Source: Candidula unifasciata
Lineage: Eukaryota; Mollusca; Gastropoda; Stylommatophora; Geomitridae
Length of the DNA stretch: 64,000 nucleotides
Direction of reading: 5' to 3'
Assembly: GCA_905116865.2 (NCBI GenBank)
Contig: CAJHNH020006890.1
Location: forward strand, 827,271-891,270
The number at the start of each line of letters is the position of its first letter. Positions within the stretch are counted from its first letter, which is position 1. Both the position numbers and the translations under genes were made by a program. The notes under the pieces are model-generated. The model ran no database searches, was not told the origin of the DNA, and worked only from the letters and a program-made list of their open reading frames with translations. Shown here in pieces: positions 20,952-32,515 of this stretch.

Positions 20952-21947
20952 TCAGCTCCTCAGTAAAATTCGAAGACTTTCTGCATTTCTCCCAGTCTTT
21001 GGTGGCACCTCTTTCTCTGTCCAGGCTTCTGCGACTTCAGGTGTCCACCACGGGGGCTGTTGAAAGATAGTTTTCTTCTTTCCCGGTGTTCTGCGTGACC
21101 TGTCTCGCAGACGCCCAATTACATTAGGCTGATGTGCAGCGTACTGGAAAGTAGTGGCTGGTCTCTGATACCTTGTACAGATTGTTTGTTTGACCAGAAT
21201 CCAACATGGAAGGTGGTCGCTTCCATGATGTCCCAGTACGCCCCACTGGCAGAGTGCACTCATACTGGGAGAGACCAGCGTGAGATCAAGGGCACTGTCA
21301 GTATCACCTTCTCTGTCGGGGATTCTGGTGGGTCTGCCATCATTCAAGCAGATTAAATCCGTGTCTGTTAGTGCTTCCTCCAATGCCTCGCCCTGCTTAT
21401 TGACCGTCGGATTGCCCCATAGACGACCTTTGGCGTTGAAGTCCCCACACATAATGATGTCGGTGGTTATCTGCTCACACATGTCACTTAATATTGTCCA
21501 CTTTTCTTTGTCAACTTTATCATTACAGGCATAGATGTTGATTAGAGTGAAAGGTTTACTCCCGTCTACCTTTACGGCCTGGACCTGAATGTTGCTGTTG
21601 TTCCATGCACTCGTGTCTACAACTGAGGATGTTATTCCGCGCCTGACCAGGATCGCTTGGCCTAGGTGTTTACTGTTGTAGTACGTTTGGAAGCCTGAGA
21701 CATTCAGAGCTTCTTCTGTATTCAGCCGGGTCTCCTGTAGTGCGATTACATCAGCATCATATATCAGTTTCTCTAAGATTGGGCCTCTCTGTCGAACACT
21801 CCTGCAGTTCCAGCAAAGAATGCGGAGATTTCCCTTGCTAAGGCGTTCTGATTTAGATTGGTTTTTTGCGTGTACCAGCCCGTCTATTGCACCGTTTTCT
21901 GTCATGTTGTCTTCTTCTCCTTCTGTACCGTGTAGATGCTGCTGCAT
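20952..21947 (-). CDS. I-clade LINE ORF2: apurinic-type endonuclease part
   Basis: 331 codons on the - strand with the APE-like endonuclease motifs in order: RILCWNCRSVRQRG (Asn), VIALQETRLN (Glu), IIMCGDFNAKG (Asp/Asn) and GHHGSDHLPCW (Asp-His). This domain nicks target DNA to prime reverse transcription. The frame ends about 75 bp before the next frame's first Met. The RT frame remains open upstream into roughly 21.0 kb (encoding Lys/Glu-rich linker), so one indel there split a continuous ORF2. No ORF1 is present between here and the 5' direct repeat. Confidence 0.95.
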   Translation of the reverse strand: MQQHLHGTEGEEDNMTENGAIDGLVHAKNQSKSERLSKGNLRILCWNCRSVRQRGPILEKLIYDADVIALQETRLNTEEALNVSGFQTYYNSKHLGQAILVRRGITSSVVDTSAWNNSNIQVQAVKVDGSKPFTLINIYACNDKVDKEKWTILSDMCEQITTDIIMCGDFNAKGRLWGNPTVNKQGEALEEALTDTDLICLNDGRPTRIPDREGDTDSALDLTLVSPSMSALCQWGVLGHHGSDHLPCWILVKQTICTRYQRPATTFQYAAHQPNVIGRLRDRSRRTPGKKKTIFQQPPWWTPEVAEAWTEKEVPPKTGRNAESLRILLRS

Positions 21948-22041
21948 CGGATCTCAGCACAGACGCACGAAATCCGTAGCTCTGGCAAGGATTGAGTTCA
22001 TCAAAATTGTCTACCATATTTAATTCAAAGAAACAAAAAAT

Positions 22042-22157
22042 ATAGTGAGGGTTTATTAACTGTCACCCCAGTGGTGCCCTCGTGCTGGGTAAGGGGCCAG
22101 GGACGTAACACCCATCAGCACGGTGTCGCCCCTGTACGACATAACTGCCTTCCTGTG
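22042..22157. repeat. Direct repeat flanking the LINE, 5' side copy
   Basis: GAGGGTTTATTAACTGTCAC, CCCAGTGGTGCCCTCG and GGTGTCGCCCC are the counterparts of the blocks at 18150-18265. Same orientation as that copy. Confidence 0.75.
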
Positions 22158-22926
22158 TGTGTAGCCTGATGAGGTAAAGGGAAACTATTTGTAAAAAGAG
22201 AACTCCAAATGTCTGTAATTATTTCTTCTTCCATTCGTGAACTCGCCCGCGTCAGAACAAATGTTGCTCTATTAAATGGCGCCTAGGTGTCCAAGGGAAC
22301 GGGGCGTATACAGGTTGATGACTAATGTAGAGTAAATCAGTATCATGTTCCACGTTACACCGGTGTACAATCTATTGTCCTCTCTCTCTCTCACACAGAT
22401 AGCAGCGGGAAAGTAGCCTTTAGAGGCCGCTGGAAATACCGCGCGTATAATGTTTTACGAAGTAACCCCAGAGAATGGGATGGCCCGGATGCCTATAGTT
22501 CAGTGTACTAGTCCAGCTTCTAGCATTTTGTCTTTCTCTTCTCTTCCCTATCATTACCATCTTTTGAAACCGTTCAATTCTATCGTAGTCACACATGTTG
22601 TGGGACGTCTCTCGGTAAGCCAGTTTTCTGGGTGGTGATAAATCTCAGTCGGTGAAAAACGCCCACTGACCTTCGCGTCCGTGGTTCATGTGTCTGTATC
22701 GTCGGCACATTTCCGCTCAAAATAAGTTTGAGAATGCTACAAAAACCACATTTGCATGCAATCATGACATCTAACTTCGTAAAACGATATTTCACTGCAC
22801 GTCCAACGGAATAATGATGACAACGATAGTAAAAACATTGCTAGTTCACAGACACATTCTGAATGAAAAATCCAAATATTAAGAGCTAGGAAGAAACACA
22901 TCCTCTCAGTAGGGAATCACAAAAAA
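22158..22926. other. LINE 5' flank, no gene seen
   Basis: Mixed sequence with a short (TC)n run near 22380. No supported ORF. Ends where the 133-bp repeat resumes, so it belongs to the material inserted into that repeat. Confidence 0.4.
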
Positions 22927-23184
22927 GTATGTTGTGTTCTGAGTCTGAAGATGGTCATGCCTTTGGAGACGACGGTCAGCAGTTTCCTAGGGGTAGTTAC
23001 ATAGCTGGCACTCTGGGGAGTGTTGTGGCTGTATTCTGTTTAGGTGTCTATTGAGTGGAGTGTGTTGTGTTCTGAGTCTGAAGATGGTCATGCCATTGGA
23101 GATTGTTTCCTGTGCTAGGTTTGGCAAATAGGTTGCCATTGCCTGATGTAATGGAACCTGTAGTATACAATGGGTATAGGGCAC
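22927..23184 (-). repeat. 133-bp LINE-derived tandem repeat, right part
   Basis: GTATGTTGTGTTCTGAGTCT and GACGGTCAGCAGTTTCCTAG restart the unit broken at about 17869. On the - strand it encodes MTIFRLRTQHTPLNRHLNRI followed by CQLCNYP. The upstream - strand frame begins MPYTHCILQVPLHQAM. Confidence 0.8.
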
Positions 23185-23750
23185 CTACTTACCAGACTAA
23201 TGGTTCTAGGTTTGAATCATGAGGTAATATGGTTTTATAATCACATGACTCCAGATGCCCTCAACTGGTGTAGTGGATACATATTGTAGTGTACAGTGTA
23301 GTATGTAGTAAATATGTAGTACACCTGTCTGTCAGGATCATGGAGCTGGGTTTGAATCTTACTTGTGGTGAGATGGTTTTATAACCACATGATACCAGAT
23401 TCTGTCACTTAGTGTACAGTATAGTATGTGGTAGATGTGTAGGCCACCTACCTGCCAGTTTGGTGGAGTTGGGTTTGAAGCTTATCTAAGATGAGATAGT
23501 TTCATAAGCACATGTCTCCAGATGCTGTCACCTGGTGCAGTGGATACTGGGGTGTGTAGTGTAGTGAAGTACACCTCCCTGTCAGTCTAGTAGTCCTTAG
23601 TTTGAATCACAATTGGAGTGAGATGATTTCATAAGCCCATGACTCCAGATGTTCTCACCTGGTGTAGTGGATACTGTAATGTGTAGTGTAGTGCACCTAC
23701 CTGCCAGCCTGGTGGTCCTTGGTTTGAGATAGTTTTATAACCACAAGTCT
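23165..23750 (+). repeat. Tandem tRNA-like (SINE-head-like) repeat, ~5 units
   Basis: Units of about 120-140 bp each contain a B-box-like GGTTTGAATC (or GAAGC variant), an A-box-like GGTGTAGTGGATAC and ACCTACCTGCCAGCCTGGTG. The repeated order suggests a tandemly amplified tRNA-derived SINE head. Confidence 0.65.
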
Positions 23751-23779
23751 TCTGTATAGATCTAGTCTCATAAAGCTTG

Positions 23780-24740
23780 TGCCAGAACGTTTTTCTGAAA
23801 GGTAAGATAGCAGACATGATTCGGACCTCTTGACCAATCAAGGGCAGTTGGTGAAGAATGTATGGCTCTTGGATCATATTCTCTATGTACCACAATGGCA
23901 TGAAAGGGAATCTGTCTCTCAACCTTGTCATGTATGAAATATGTTGGAGTGAAAGATTGTACATTTCCTATGCAGCAGTATAAAAGTTGTTCATGGGCTC
24001 ATCTGTCATGCTGACGGCAGAATTGTTAGGGAAGCCACCAGTTCCTTATTACATCCTGAGACACTAAGACAATGGAAATGGCACTTTGTTGACTTAAGTC
24101 GCAAAACTGCATCTATGTTTGCATTTAATTGATTTACACAAAAAATGATAAAAATAAGGGTGACTGCAGTCAAGCTAATAACAAGGAATTAAACTCTCAA
24201 GTGACTGTTTAGTGTTTGGAGTACTCTCCTCTTTGTAACTGTTGTCTAGTTCAGTTCATGTTGAGAAAGGCCCTGGCCAAAACGCCTGATTTGTGTTGTT
24301 TTGTGCACGTTTTTCTGCTTCCCCATTTCGTCAGGCTTTTAAGTCACAGTTCACCTGTTTAATTCCTTGATTTACACATGACCCTGAAAATTAAGACATG
24401 TTTTTTGTGCAGGCTTTGGATCGAATCCCTGTACAAGTGCACAGCTGATAAAGTCAAATTGATTTTTACACTGGTGAGACTAGCCTTATTCTAGGAAGAG
24501 GAAATGCAACCTGACAATGTAATTTTATAGCAGCATAGATTATGTTTTTAGCTTTAGTAAACAGCTGTCAAGGAGGGAAGAGACAACAGTTAGACAGACA
24601 GAGCACTGCTCTTCTGATCTGGCAGCTTTTGCAATAGGCTTTGTCCTAGAGGTATTGGTGCTACTTTTCCTTTAGAGTAAACAAGGCAAGCTGCCTGGGC
24701 AACACATGGTCTCGGCAATACTTCCCAGGCTTTGTGATAT
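23780..24740. other. Intergenic stretch, no gene supported
   Basis: No coding signal. GGGTGACTGCAGTCAAGCTA at about 24162 also occurs at 36069 next to the Penelope-like element's terminal repeat, so a retroelement scrap may be present. Confidence 0.4.
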
Positions 24741-24749
24741 GGCCTTCAT

Positions 24750-25155
24750 CCCTGGCATTAACATGAGTGATTCTGGCTAGTCACAGATGCCATTACTGGG
24801 ATTAACATGAGTGATTCTTGCTAGTCACAGTCGCCATCACTGGGATTAACATGAGTGATTCTTGCTAGTCACAGTCGCCATTACTGGGATTAACATGAGT
24901 GATTCTTGCTAGTCAGTCGCCATCACTGGGATTAACATGAGTGATTCTTGCTAGTCACAGTCGCCATCACTGGGATTAGCATGAGTGATCCTTGCTAGTC
25001 ACAGTCGCCATTACTGGGATTAACATGAGTGATTCTTGCTAGTCACAGTCGCCATCACTGGGATTAACATGAGTGATTCTTGCTAGTCACAGTCGCCATC
25101 ACTGGGATTAACATGAGTGATTCTTGCTAGTCACAGTCGCCATCACTGGGATTCC
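24750..25155. repeat. 44-bp minisatellite, ~9 copies
   Basis: GGGATTAACATGAGTGATTC followed by TTGCTAGTCACAGTCGCCAT repeats at a 44-bp period. Confidence 0.97.
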
Positions 25156-25159
25156 TTTG

Positions 25160-26330
25160 CCTCCTTTTAGCAGTCTTCTTTTTCTTCTTTTCTCTGCTCC
25201 TGGAATGCAACACAGCATCAGGAAAGGAAGAGATCTCTGGAACGGGCCCATCTGTTCACTTTGGATATGGTACTTTTTAGTGTCTCTGATATGTTTGCTG
25301 CTCACCTTCTGCGTGGTTGATTTCTGTTACTACTGTATCTGTACAGCATTGCTCTCTGTGGTGCCTTGGCTGATGCCAATTTTTTTACATGGCCAAACCA
25401 TTTGATTGGTTGTGGTTTGGCCATGTAACAGGATTGGCCTCAGACAGGGCACAGTGTAACACTGTCATCTGGAGAGCTAGAAGGGTGCCAGCAACAATCT
25501 TCACACCAAGGCATGCAATTATGTGGGCAGTAAAAGTGAGGAGAAACTGCCTTATAAAACCACTAAACATGAGGCTCTACCTGACCAACATCATGAATGC
25601 CATAAGAAAAGACAGCTCGAGTGAGGACATCTAGTTGTACTATTCTGCATCAAGTTTAAGAGTGGAAACATTCAGATTAATGATCAGTGTCAGCAGAAAG
25701 AGCAGCCCACCATGTGGGAACAAGCATTTGGCTAGTTGGTGTATACAGATGAATTCACTGTGGAGAAGATCAGGGATCTGATGGACATGTTCAGAGTGCA
25801 ATAATAATAATCTTAACTGAACTGTGAAGATTACATATATCCTTTCCATTTAAGTGGTTTTCTCCAGTGAATATTTGGGACTATGAAAGGATGTTTATAG
25901 GTGGTCATCTTCATTGCACCAGGTTTTATCCCATATGGCTCAGTCTCTCTCCTCATAGTGGCTGCTCACTCAACAAAAGCACCATACATAAAATGAAACT
26001 CAAGCAAACCAGCAGACTTTATTGTTATCCTTTACTCCATCAACAATACCCAGTGTCTATAAAACACCTGAACCAAACGCTGTGGATCTGTTATCCCCCT
26101 TCCAATGGTGCCGATTAACCTGCATGGGAAAATGCCATTGATGAAGTTCCTCCTCCCCATAGCACAAAGCATAGACTATATTGTAGAGACCATGTGTTGC
26201 CTAAGCAGTATGATCTCTCCTTCAGTCTGCCTTGTTTACTCCAAAGAAAAGATAAACACCAGTGGGTGTCTTTTCCTTGTTTTGACAGTTGATTTTTTTT
26301 TTCTGTGCACCATTTTCCTGGCACAACTAG
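25160..26330. other. Intergenic stretch with a 16-bp hairpin, no gene supported
   Basis: Short ORFs only. TTACATGGCCAAACCA (25385-25400) and its perfect complement at 25413-25428 form a hairpin with a 12-nt loop. Confidence 0.5.
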
Positions 26331-26332
26331 CT

Positions 26333-26870
26333 GAGGCTCCTTTGAGGGGGAGAATCCAGTACCGAGCCTGCCTAGCACCAGTAACTTTGTTCTGGCTCCT
26401 GTGAGGGGGAGAATCCGGTACCGTGCCTGCCTAGCACCAGTAACTTTGTTCTGGCTCCTGTGAGGGGGAGAATCCGGTACCGTGCCTGCCTAGCACCAGT
26501 AACTTTGTTCCTGCTCCTTTAAGGGGGAGAATCTGGTACCAGGCCTGCCTAGCACCAGTAACTTTGTTCCTGCTCCTTTGAGGGGGAGAATTCTGTACTG
26601 TGCCTGCCTAGCACCAGTAACTTTGTTCCGGCTCCTGTGAGAGGGAGAATCCAGTACCGAGCCTGCCTAGCACCAGTAACTTTGTTCTGGCTCCTGTGAG
26701 GGGGAGAATCCGGTACCGTGCCTGCCTAGCACCAGTAACTTTGTTCTGGCTCCTTTAAGGGGGAGAATCTGGTACCAGGCCTACCTAGCACCAGTAACTT
26801 TGTTCCGGCTCTTCTGAGGGAGAGAGTCGGGTAGCACGCATGCCTAGCACCAGTAACTTCCTAGTAAGCT
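26333..26870. repeat. ~59-bp minisatellite, ~9 copies
   Basis: GAGGGGGAGAATCCGGTACC, GTGCCTGCCTAGCACCAGTA and ACTTTGTTCTGGCTCC repeat with a 59-60 bp period. Confidence 0.95.
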
Positions 26871-27640
26871 ATGAAGTATCTACACAGATACTGATCAATC
26901 TAGTCACATGATGCTGATGTCTTCAGTGTAAACTTCATGAAACTTGTGTCATCTTGTTGAAGCAAACTGTATATAGCTGGTTCTGTTTCATCTGTGCCAT
27001 TATCTTATGTTAATTAATCCTGCATTCAAAATAGGGAATATATCTGAAGGAATCTTTTCAACACATTTAAATTTTTTCACCATTGTTTTGTGTTTAAGTA
27101 AATTTAAAAAAAACTCTTTCATAGCATTGTTACCTTTGGCATATGTTGCTAAAAGTTTAGTATTTTTGTGTGTGTGTAGATGAATAAGTGCCTAATGGGC
27201 AATGTGGTCAGCTTCCATAAAATGTCCTAGCTGCCATTTCAGGCTGGGTTGATATAATGTTCTTTCCTATGTGGATTCGAACACAGTGCCTTTGGATGTG
27301 TAGGCAAGGATCTCGCCCAAGAAATATTCAGGAGACAGAGTAGATTATAATTGTATTGACATTATAAATATCCTGTTCAATCCTATTTGGATATAAATAA
27401 TCTGTATTTATAAAGTAAAAGTGAACTTGTGCTAATAATGTGCTCAATTAAATTCCTACACAACTGGAACCAGGTGTGGATTTTTGCATTTAAGTAATAG
27501 GAAATAAATATAAGCATGAAAGGAATGTGTATGTCGCATTTAGTTATGTCATATTGGGCTTCAGGTGAATATAAATTAAACCTCTACAGTGTGTCTGCTG
27601 CTTATCTAATAATCCACGGGCTGTCACAGCATGTGTATAG
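26871..27640. other. AT-rich intergenic stretch with a SINE D fragment
   Basis: No gene supported. At 27185-27312 the - strand has a B-box-like GTGTTCGAATCC within SINE family D-like sequence. Confidence 0.5.
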
Positions 27641-27835
27641 AACGTGGATAAACGAGAGGTTGAACAGTATGAAGAGCCTACGGTGCAATATCAGCAACAT
27701 TTGCATAAAACATGGATAAATGAGAGGTTGAACAGCATAAAGAGCCTACAGTGCAATATCAGCCACATTTGCATAAAACATGGATAAATGAGAGGTTGAA
27801 CAGCATGAAGAGCCTAGGGAGCAACATCAGCAAAG
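27640..27835. repeat. ~70-bp tandem repeat, 3 copies
   Basis: GGATAAATGAGAGGTTGAAC with AGAGCCTACAGTGCAATATC occurs three times at 69-70 bp spacing. Confidence 0.9.
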
Positions 27836-27884
27836 AGATTAAAGTAAAGAGAGATCACACATTTACCTGTGGCAATATATGGGA

Positions 27885-28255
27885 GTCGTGTGCTATTTTG
27901 CCGCAAATAAAAGAGAGAATCAAAATTTTGGCCCTCCTCCGAACTTCGACTCGATATTATGGCGGCCATAAAATATCCTTACAGGGCTCAGGCATATGTA
28001 AAATGCGGACTTTCTGCCAAGGAACAAATCGCGGCAAAACTAGGATTACTTGACAATTTTAAGAGACGCAACATTGCAGACGATAATAGCGACCATTGAC
28101 AATTTCGAGCGTTTCTGCAGACAATAGTAGCAGACGATAATAGCATGTCCCATGTGGGATGCATTTTTTCGTTATTTGAAGCCCCACCCTGTCTTTGGCC
28201 GGGGGCTCTGAATATAGGGCAGGGCTGAGGTTTCACTTCTCCATGGGTGATCCTC
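27885..28255. mobile_element. Probable non-autonomous transposon remnants
   Basis: GGCAAAACTAGGATTA (about 28036) is the reverse complement of a motif at about 57050, and TGTGGGATGCATTTTTTCGT with TTGAAGCCCCACCC (28155-28190) matches 63893-63925. Two dispersed repeats of unknown class appear to adjoin here. Confidence 0.45.
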
Positions 28256-28324
28256 ATTAAATGCTACTTTAGTTTAGAATAAAGTGGTACTGGTTGCAGG
28301 AAAGGAAGAGCAAGAAAAAGAGAT

Positions 28325-28440
28325 ATATATATATATGTGTGTGCGTGGGGGTGGTGGCTGGGAGGGTGGATGTGTGGGTGGGTGAGTGGATTTGGGTGGG
28401 TGGGTGTGAGTGAGTGTGTGAGTGAGTGAGTGAGTGTCTG
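28325..28440. repeat. (TA)n then GT/GTGA-rich simple repeat
   Basis: A short ATATAT run followed by GTGGGTGGGTGAGTGG and GTGAGTGAGTGAGTGA tracts. Confidence 0.9.
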
Positions 28441-28720
28441 TGTCATGAAGCTAAAGCAGCAAACACAATAACTCCGATAAATGATACAGTTCAATATATC
28501 TGTAAATTCAAACAGCATTGTTCGAGTCCACTCGGAGTTGGATTTGTTTCAAACTAACCTTGACTCTCAGGTAAACCCATTCTAATACGGGTACCAACAG
28601 GATGTACCACATCACCCACCAGATGCTGATGTGTCTGTACAAATATGAGACTAGCATCACGTACTTGAACCACAGGCATAGAAAGGGTTGTTTGCTTACT
28701 TGGGCAGCATCACTTATAGT

Positions 28721-29905
28721 TAGGGCTGTACCGAATAGTGATTTTCACTATTCGGCCGAATACGAATAATGGGACCAACTATTTGGCCGAATACGAATAC
28801 GAATAGTGTATTAAATATATCTAAAACACACACACACACGCACGCACGCACACACACGCTCACGCACACACACTCACACACACACACCATTCATAATGTC
28901 AAATGTACGCTGAACTTTTACTTCACATAAAGTAGCACAGAAAAGTCATTTTCTTCTTTAGCATTCTGAGCCCTTGAAGTTTACTGCTGCAGATATCACT
29001 CGTTTCCATTCATCTCTCTGGCTGGCCTTCTCTTCACAATTTGTGACACCAGATGTGTGCAGGTCTGGCTGAACATTATCTCTTGAACTTTTTTTGTTGT
29101 CTGCCTCGTGGTCTTCGCCCATTCCTTTCTCAGCTGTATACAATTTTACTTCTCTGTCTTCTGACATTCTTTCAATGTGCCCCAACCATTTTAGTCTGTT
29201 AGCTCTCATGATGCCAGTGATCAATGGTGATTTATACAGATTATGTATTACGTTGTTGCTTCTTACTCTCCATTCCCCCTCCCCTCTTTTTTATTTCTGC
29301 TTCAAATTTCAGAGCCACATAAAACGACTGGTCTTGTCAACGTTGTATATTTTTCGATCTTGGTATTGCGAGACAGACACTTTGATTTTAGCAGATGTTG
29401 AAGGGCATAGTTTACTTTATTTCTAGATTGTATTTCTTCTCTCAGCATGTTGGAGCAGTTGAAGTTTGCACCCAAGTACTAATATGTTTCTGTTCATTTG
29501 ATTTACATTTTATCGACTTGGATGTGGCTGGAGTTTATGTTTTTGCTATGTCTAGTTGGTATTCGTACAGAATAGTAAACATTCAAAACATTTTATGTTT
29601 TGCATCCTTCAGTCAGTCTGTGGTAACTAATAACTAGGAATGAAAGAATCCTAAGTTTTATAACAAGTAACTAAACTTGGAAATTGTTACTGACAGATTA
29701 GTTAATGCATGAAAGCTGCATTAGCTTTCAACAAAACCAATTGTTCCATGTTGTCAGTATAAAGGCCCAGTATGCAGAAGCGGGAGTAAGGTAACTACTA
29801 TTCGTATTCGGCCCGACCGTAACTATTCGGCCGAATACCGAATAGTCAATAGGTCCACTATTCGGCCCCGAAGCGAATACGAAGCGAATATTCGGTACAG
29901 CCCTA
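28721..29905. mobile_element. hAT-like non-autonomous DNA transposon, 1,185 bp
   Basis: Seen: 17-bp terminal inverted repeats TAGGGCTGTACCGAATA, subterminal ACTATTCGGCCGAATACGAA-type repeats at both ends, and a perfect 8-bp target duplication CTTATAGT (28713-28720 and 29906-29913). Known: 8-bp duplications are the hAT hallmark. No transposase ORF is present; the interior carries a (CA)n tract and a LINE 3' fragment. Removing the element rejoins one monomer of the 45-bp satellite around it. Confidence 0.92.
28958..29224 (-). pseudogene. LINE C-terminal fragment inside the hAT element
   Basis: The - strand frame reads MRANRLKWLGHIERMSEDRE and then SQRDEWKRVISAAVNF, the standard end of RTE-like LINE ORFs. 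Truncated on both sides and carried as cargo within the transposon. Confidence 0.7.
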
Positions 29906-31915
29906 CTTATAGTACTATAGCTCATCATTGATGCTTAATTAGGCAGCATCACTCATAGTACTATAGCTCATCATTGTGCTTACTTAGGCAGCATCACTTA
30001 TAGTACTATAGCTCATCATTGTGCTTACTTAGGCAGCATCACTCATAGTACTATAGCTCATCATTGTGCTTACTTAGGCAGCATCACTCATAGTACTATA
30101 GCTCATCATTGATGCTTACTTAGGCAGCATCACTCATAGTACTATAGCTCATCATTGTGCTTACTTAGGCAGCATCACTCATAGTACTATAGCTCATCAT
30201 TGTGCTTACTTAGGCAGCATCACTCATAGTACTATTGCTCATCATTGTGCTTACTTAGGCAGCATCACTCATAGTACTCTTGCTCATCATTTTGCTTACT
30301 TAGGCAGCATCACTCATAGTACTATTGCTCATCATTGTGCTTACTTAGGCAGCATCACTCATAGTACTATAGCTCATCATTGTGCTTACTTAGGCAGCAT
30401 CACTCATAGTACTTTAGCTCATCATTGTGCTTACTTAGGCAGCATCACTCATAGTACTATAGCTCATCATTGTGCTTACTTAGGCAGCATCACTCATAGT
30501 ACTATAGCTCATCATTGTGCTTACTTAGGCAGCATCACTCATAGTACTATAGCTCATCATTGTGCTTACTTAGGCAGCATCACTCATAGTACTATAGCTC
30601 ATCATTGTGCTTACTTAGGCAGCATCACTCATAGTACTATAGCTCATCATTGTGCTTCCTTAGGCAGAATAACTCATAGTACTATAGCTCATCATTGTGC
30701 TTCATTAGGCAGCATCACTCATAGAACTATAGCTCATCATTGTGCTTACTTGGGCAGCATCACTCATAGTACTATAGCTCATCATTGTGCTTACTTAGGC
30801 AGCATCACTCATAGTACTATAGCTCATCATTGTGCTTACTTAGGCAGCATCACTCATAGTACTATAGCTCATCATTGTGCTTATTTAGGCAGCATCACTC
30901 ATAGTACTATAGCTCATCATTGTGCTTACTTAGGCAGCATCACTCATAGTACTATAGCTCATCATTGTGCTTACTTAGGCAGCATCACTCATAGTACTAT
31001 AGCTCATCATTGTGCTTCCTTAGGCAGAATAACTCATAGTACTATAGCTCATCATTGTGCTTCCTTAGGCAGCATCACTCATAGAACTATAGCTCATCAT
31101 TGTGCTTACTTGGGCAGCATCACTCATAGTACTATAGCTCATCATTGTGCTTACTTAGGCAGCATCACTCATAGTACTATAGCTCATCATTGTGCTTACT
31201 TAGGCAGCATCACTCATAGTACTATAGCTCATCATTGTGCTTCCTTAGGCAGCATCACTCGTATTACTATAGCTCATCATTGTGCTTACTTAGGCAGCAT
31301 CACTCATAGAACTATAGCTCATCATTGTGCTTACTTATGCAGCATCACTCATAGTGCTATAGCTCTTTATTGTGATTACTTAGGCAGCATCACTCATAGT
31401 ACTATAGCTCATCATTGTGCTTACTTAGGCAGCATCACTCATAGTACTATAGCTCATCATTGTGCTTACTTAGGCAGCATCACTCATAGTACTATAGCTC
31501 ATCATTGTGCTTACTTAGGCAGCATCACTCGTATTACTATAGCTCATCATTGTGCTTACTTAGGCAGCATCACTCATAGTACTATAGCTCATCATTGTGC
31601 TTCCTTAGGCAGCATCACTCGTATTACTATAGCTCATCATTGTGCTTACTTAGGCAGCATCACTCATAGAACTATAGCTCATCATTGTGCTTACTTAGGC
31701 AGCATCACACATAGTACTATAGCTCTTTATTGTGATTACTTAGGCAGCATCACTCATAGTACTATAGCTCATCATTGTGCTTACTTAGGCAGCATCACTC
31801 ATAGTACTATAGCTCTTCATTGTGATTACTTAGGCAGCATCACTCGTAGTACTTTAGCTTTTCATTGTGCTTACTTAGGCAGCATCACTCATAGTACTAT
31901 AGCTCATCATTGTGA
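29906..31915. repeat. 45-bp satellite array, ~45 copies
   Basis: GGCAGCATCACTCATAGTAC, TATAGCTCATCATTGTGC and TTACTTA repeat every 45 bp. Part of the first monomer lies at about 28690-28720, left of the hAT element. Because 45 is divisible by 3, one frame stays open for about 1.8 kb (15-residue unit GSITHSTIAHHCAYL). There is no ATG start or other gene evidence, so I call it a satellite. Confidence 0.97.
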
Positions 31916-32154
31916 TTTTGCACCATTATGTGTCACATAGGGTTCACAGTCTATTTCTCCATTCCATCTGTCCTGTGCAAACTATTCAATATCATGGATG
32001 GAATCTTGTCCAGCACCTTTGGCCTCTCTCATAAATGTTCATTTTATGGTTTCTTGTGGATGTTTTCACTTCCTCAATTCCTTTATTTCCCATTTCATAG
32101 CCTGTTTTGTCATTTTCTCTGCCCATTACCTCTCATAATGTGTCCAATACAACA

Positions 32155-32515
32155 CCATCTTCTGTGCCTTATAAATGTTGTTACCACTGGTTGCCCAGAC
32201 ATCTCCCATGCCTTATAACTGTTGTTACCACTGGTTGCCCAGACATCTCCAGTGCCTTATAAATGTTGCTACCACTGGTTGCCCAGACATCTCCCGTGCC
32301 TTATAACTGTTGTTACCACTGGTTGCCCAGACATTTCCCGTGCCTTATAACTGTTGTTTACCACTGGTTGCCCAGACATCTCCCGTGCCTTATAACTGTT
32401 GTTACCACTGGTTGCCCAGACATCTCCCGTGCCTTATAACTGTTGTTACCACTGGTTGCCCAGACATCTCCCGTGCCTTATAACTGTTGTTACCACTGGT
32501 TGCCCAGACATTTCT
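32155..32515. repeat. 44-bp minisatellite, ~8 copies
   Basis: GTTACCACTGGTTGCCCAGA followed by CATCTCCCGTGCCTTATAAC at a 44-bp period. Confidence 0.95.

Noticed and set aside
30750..31940. 396-codon repetitive protein
   Set aside because: Pure consequence of a 45-bp satellite in one frame; starts at a TTG and has no domain or splice evidence.
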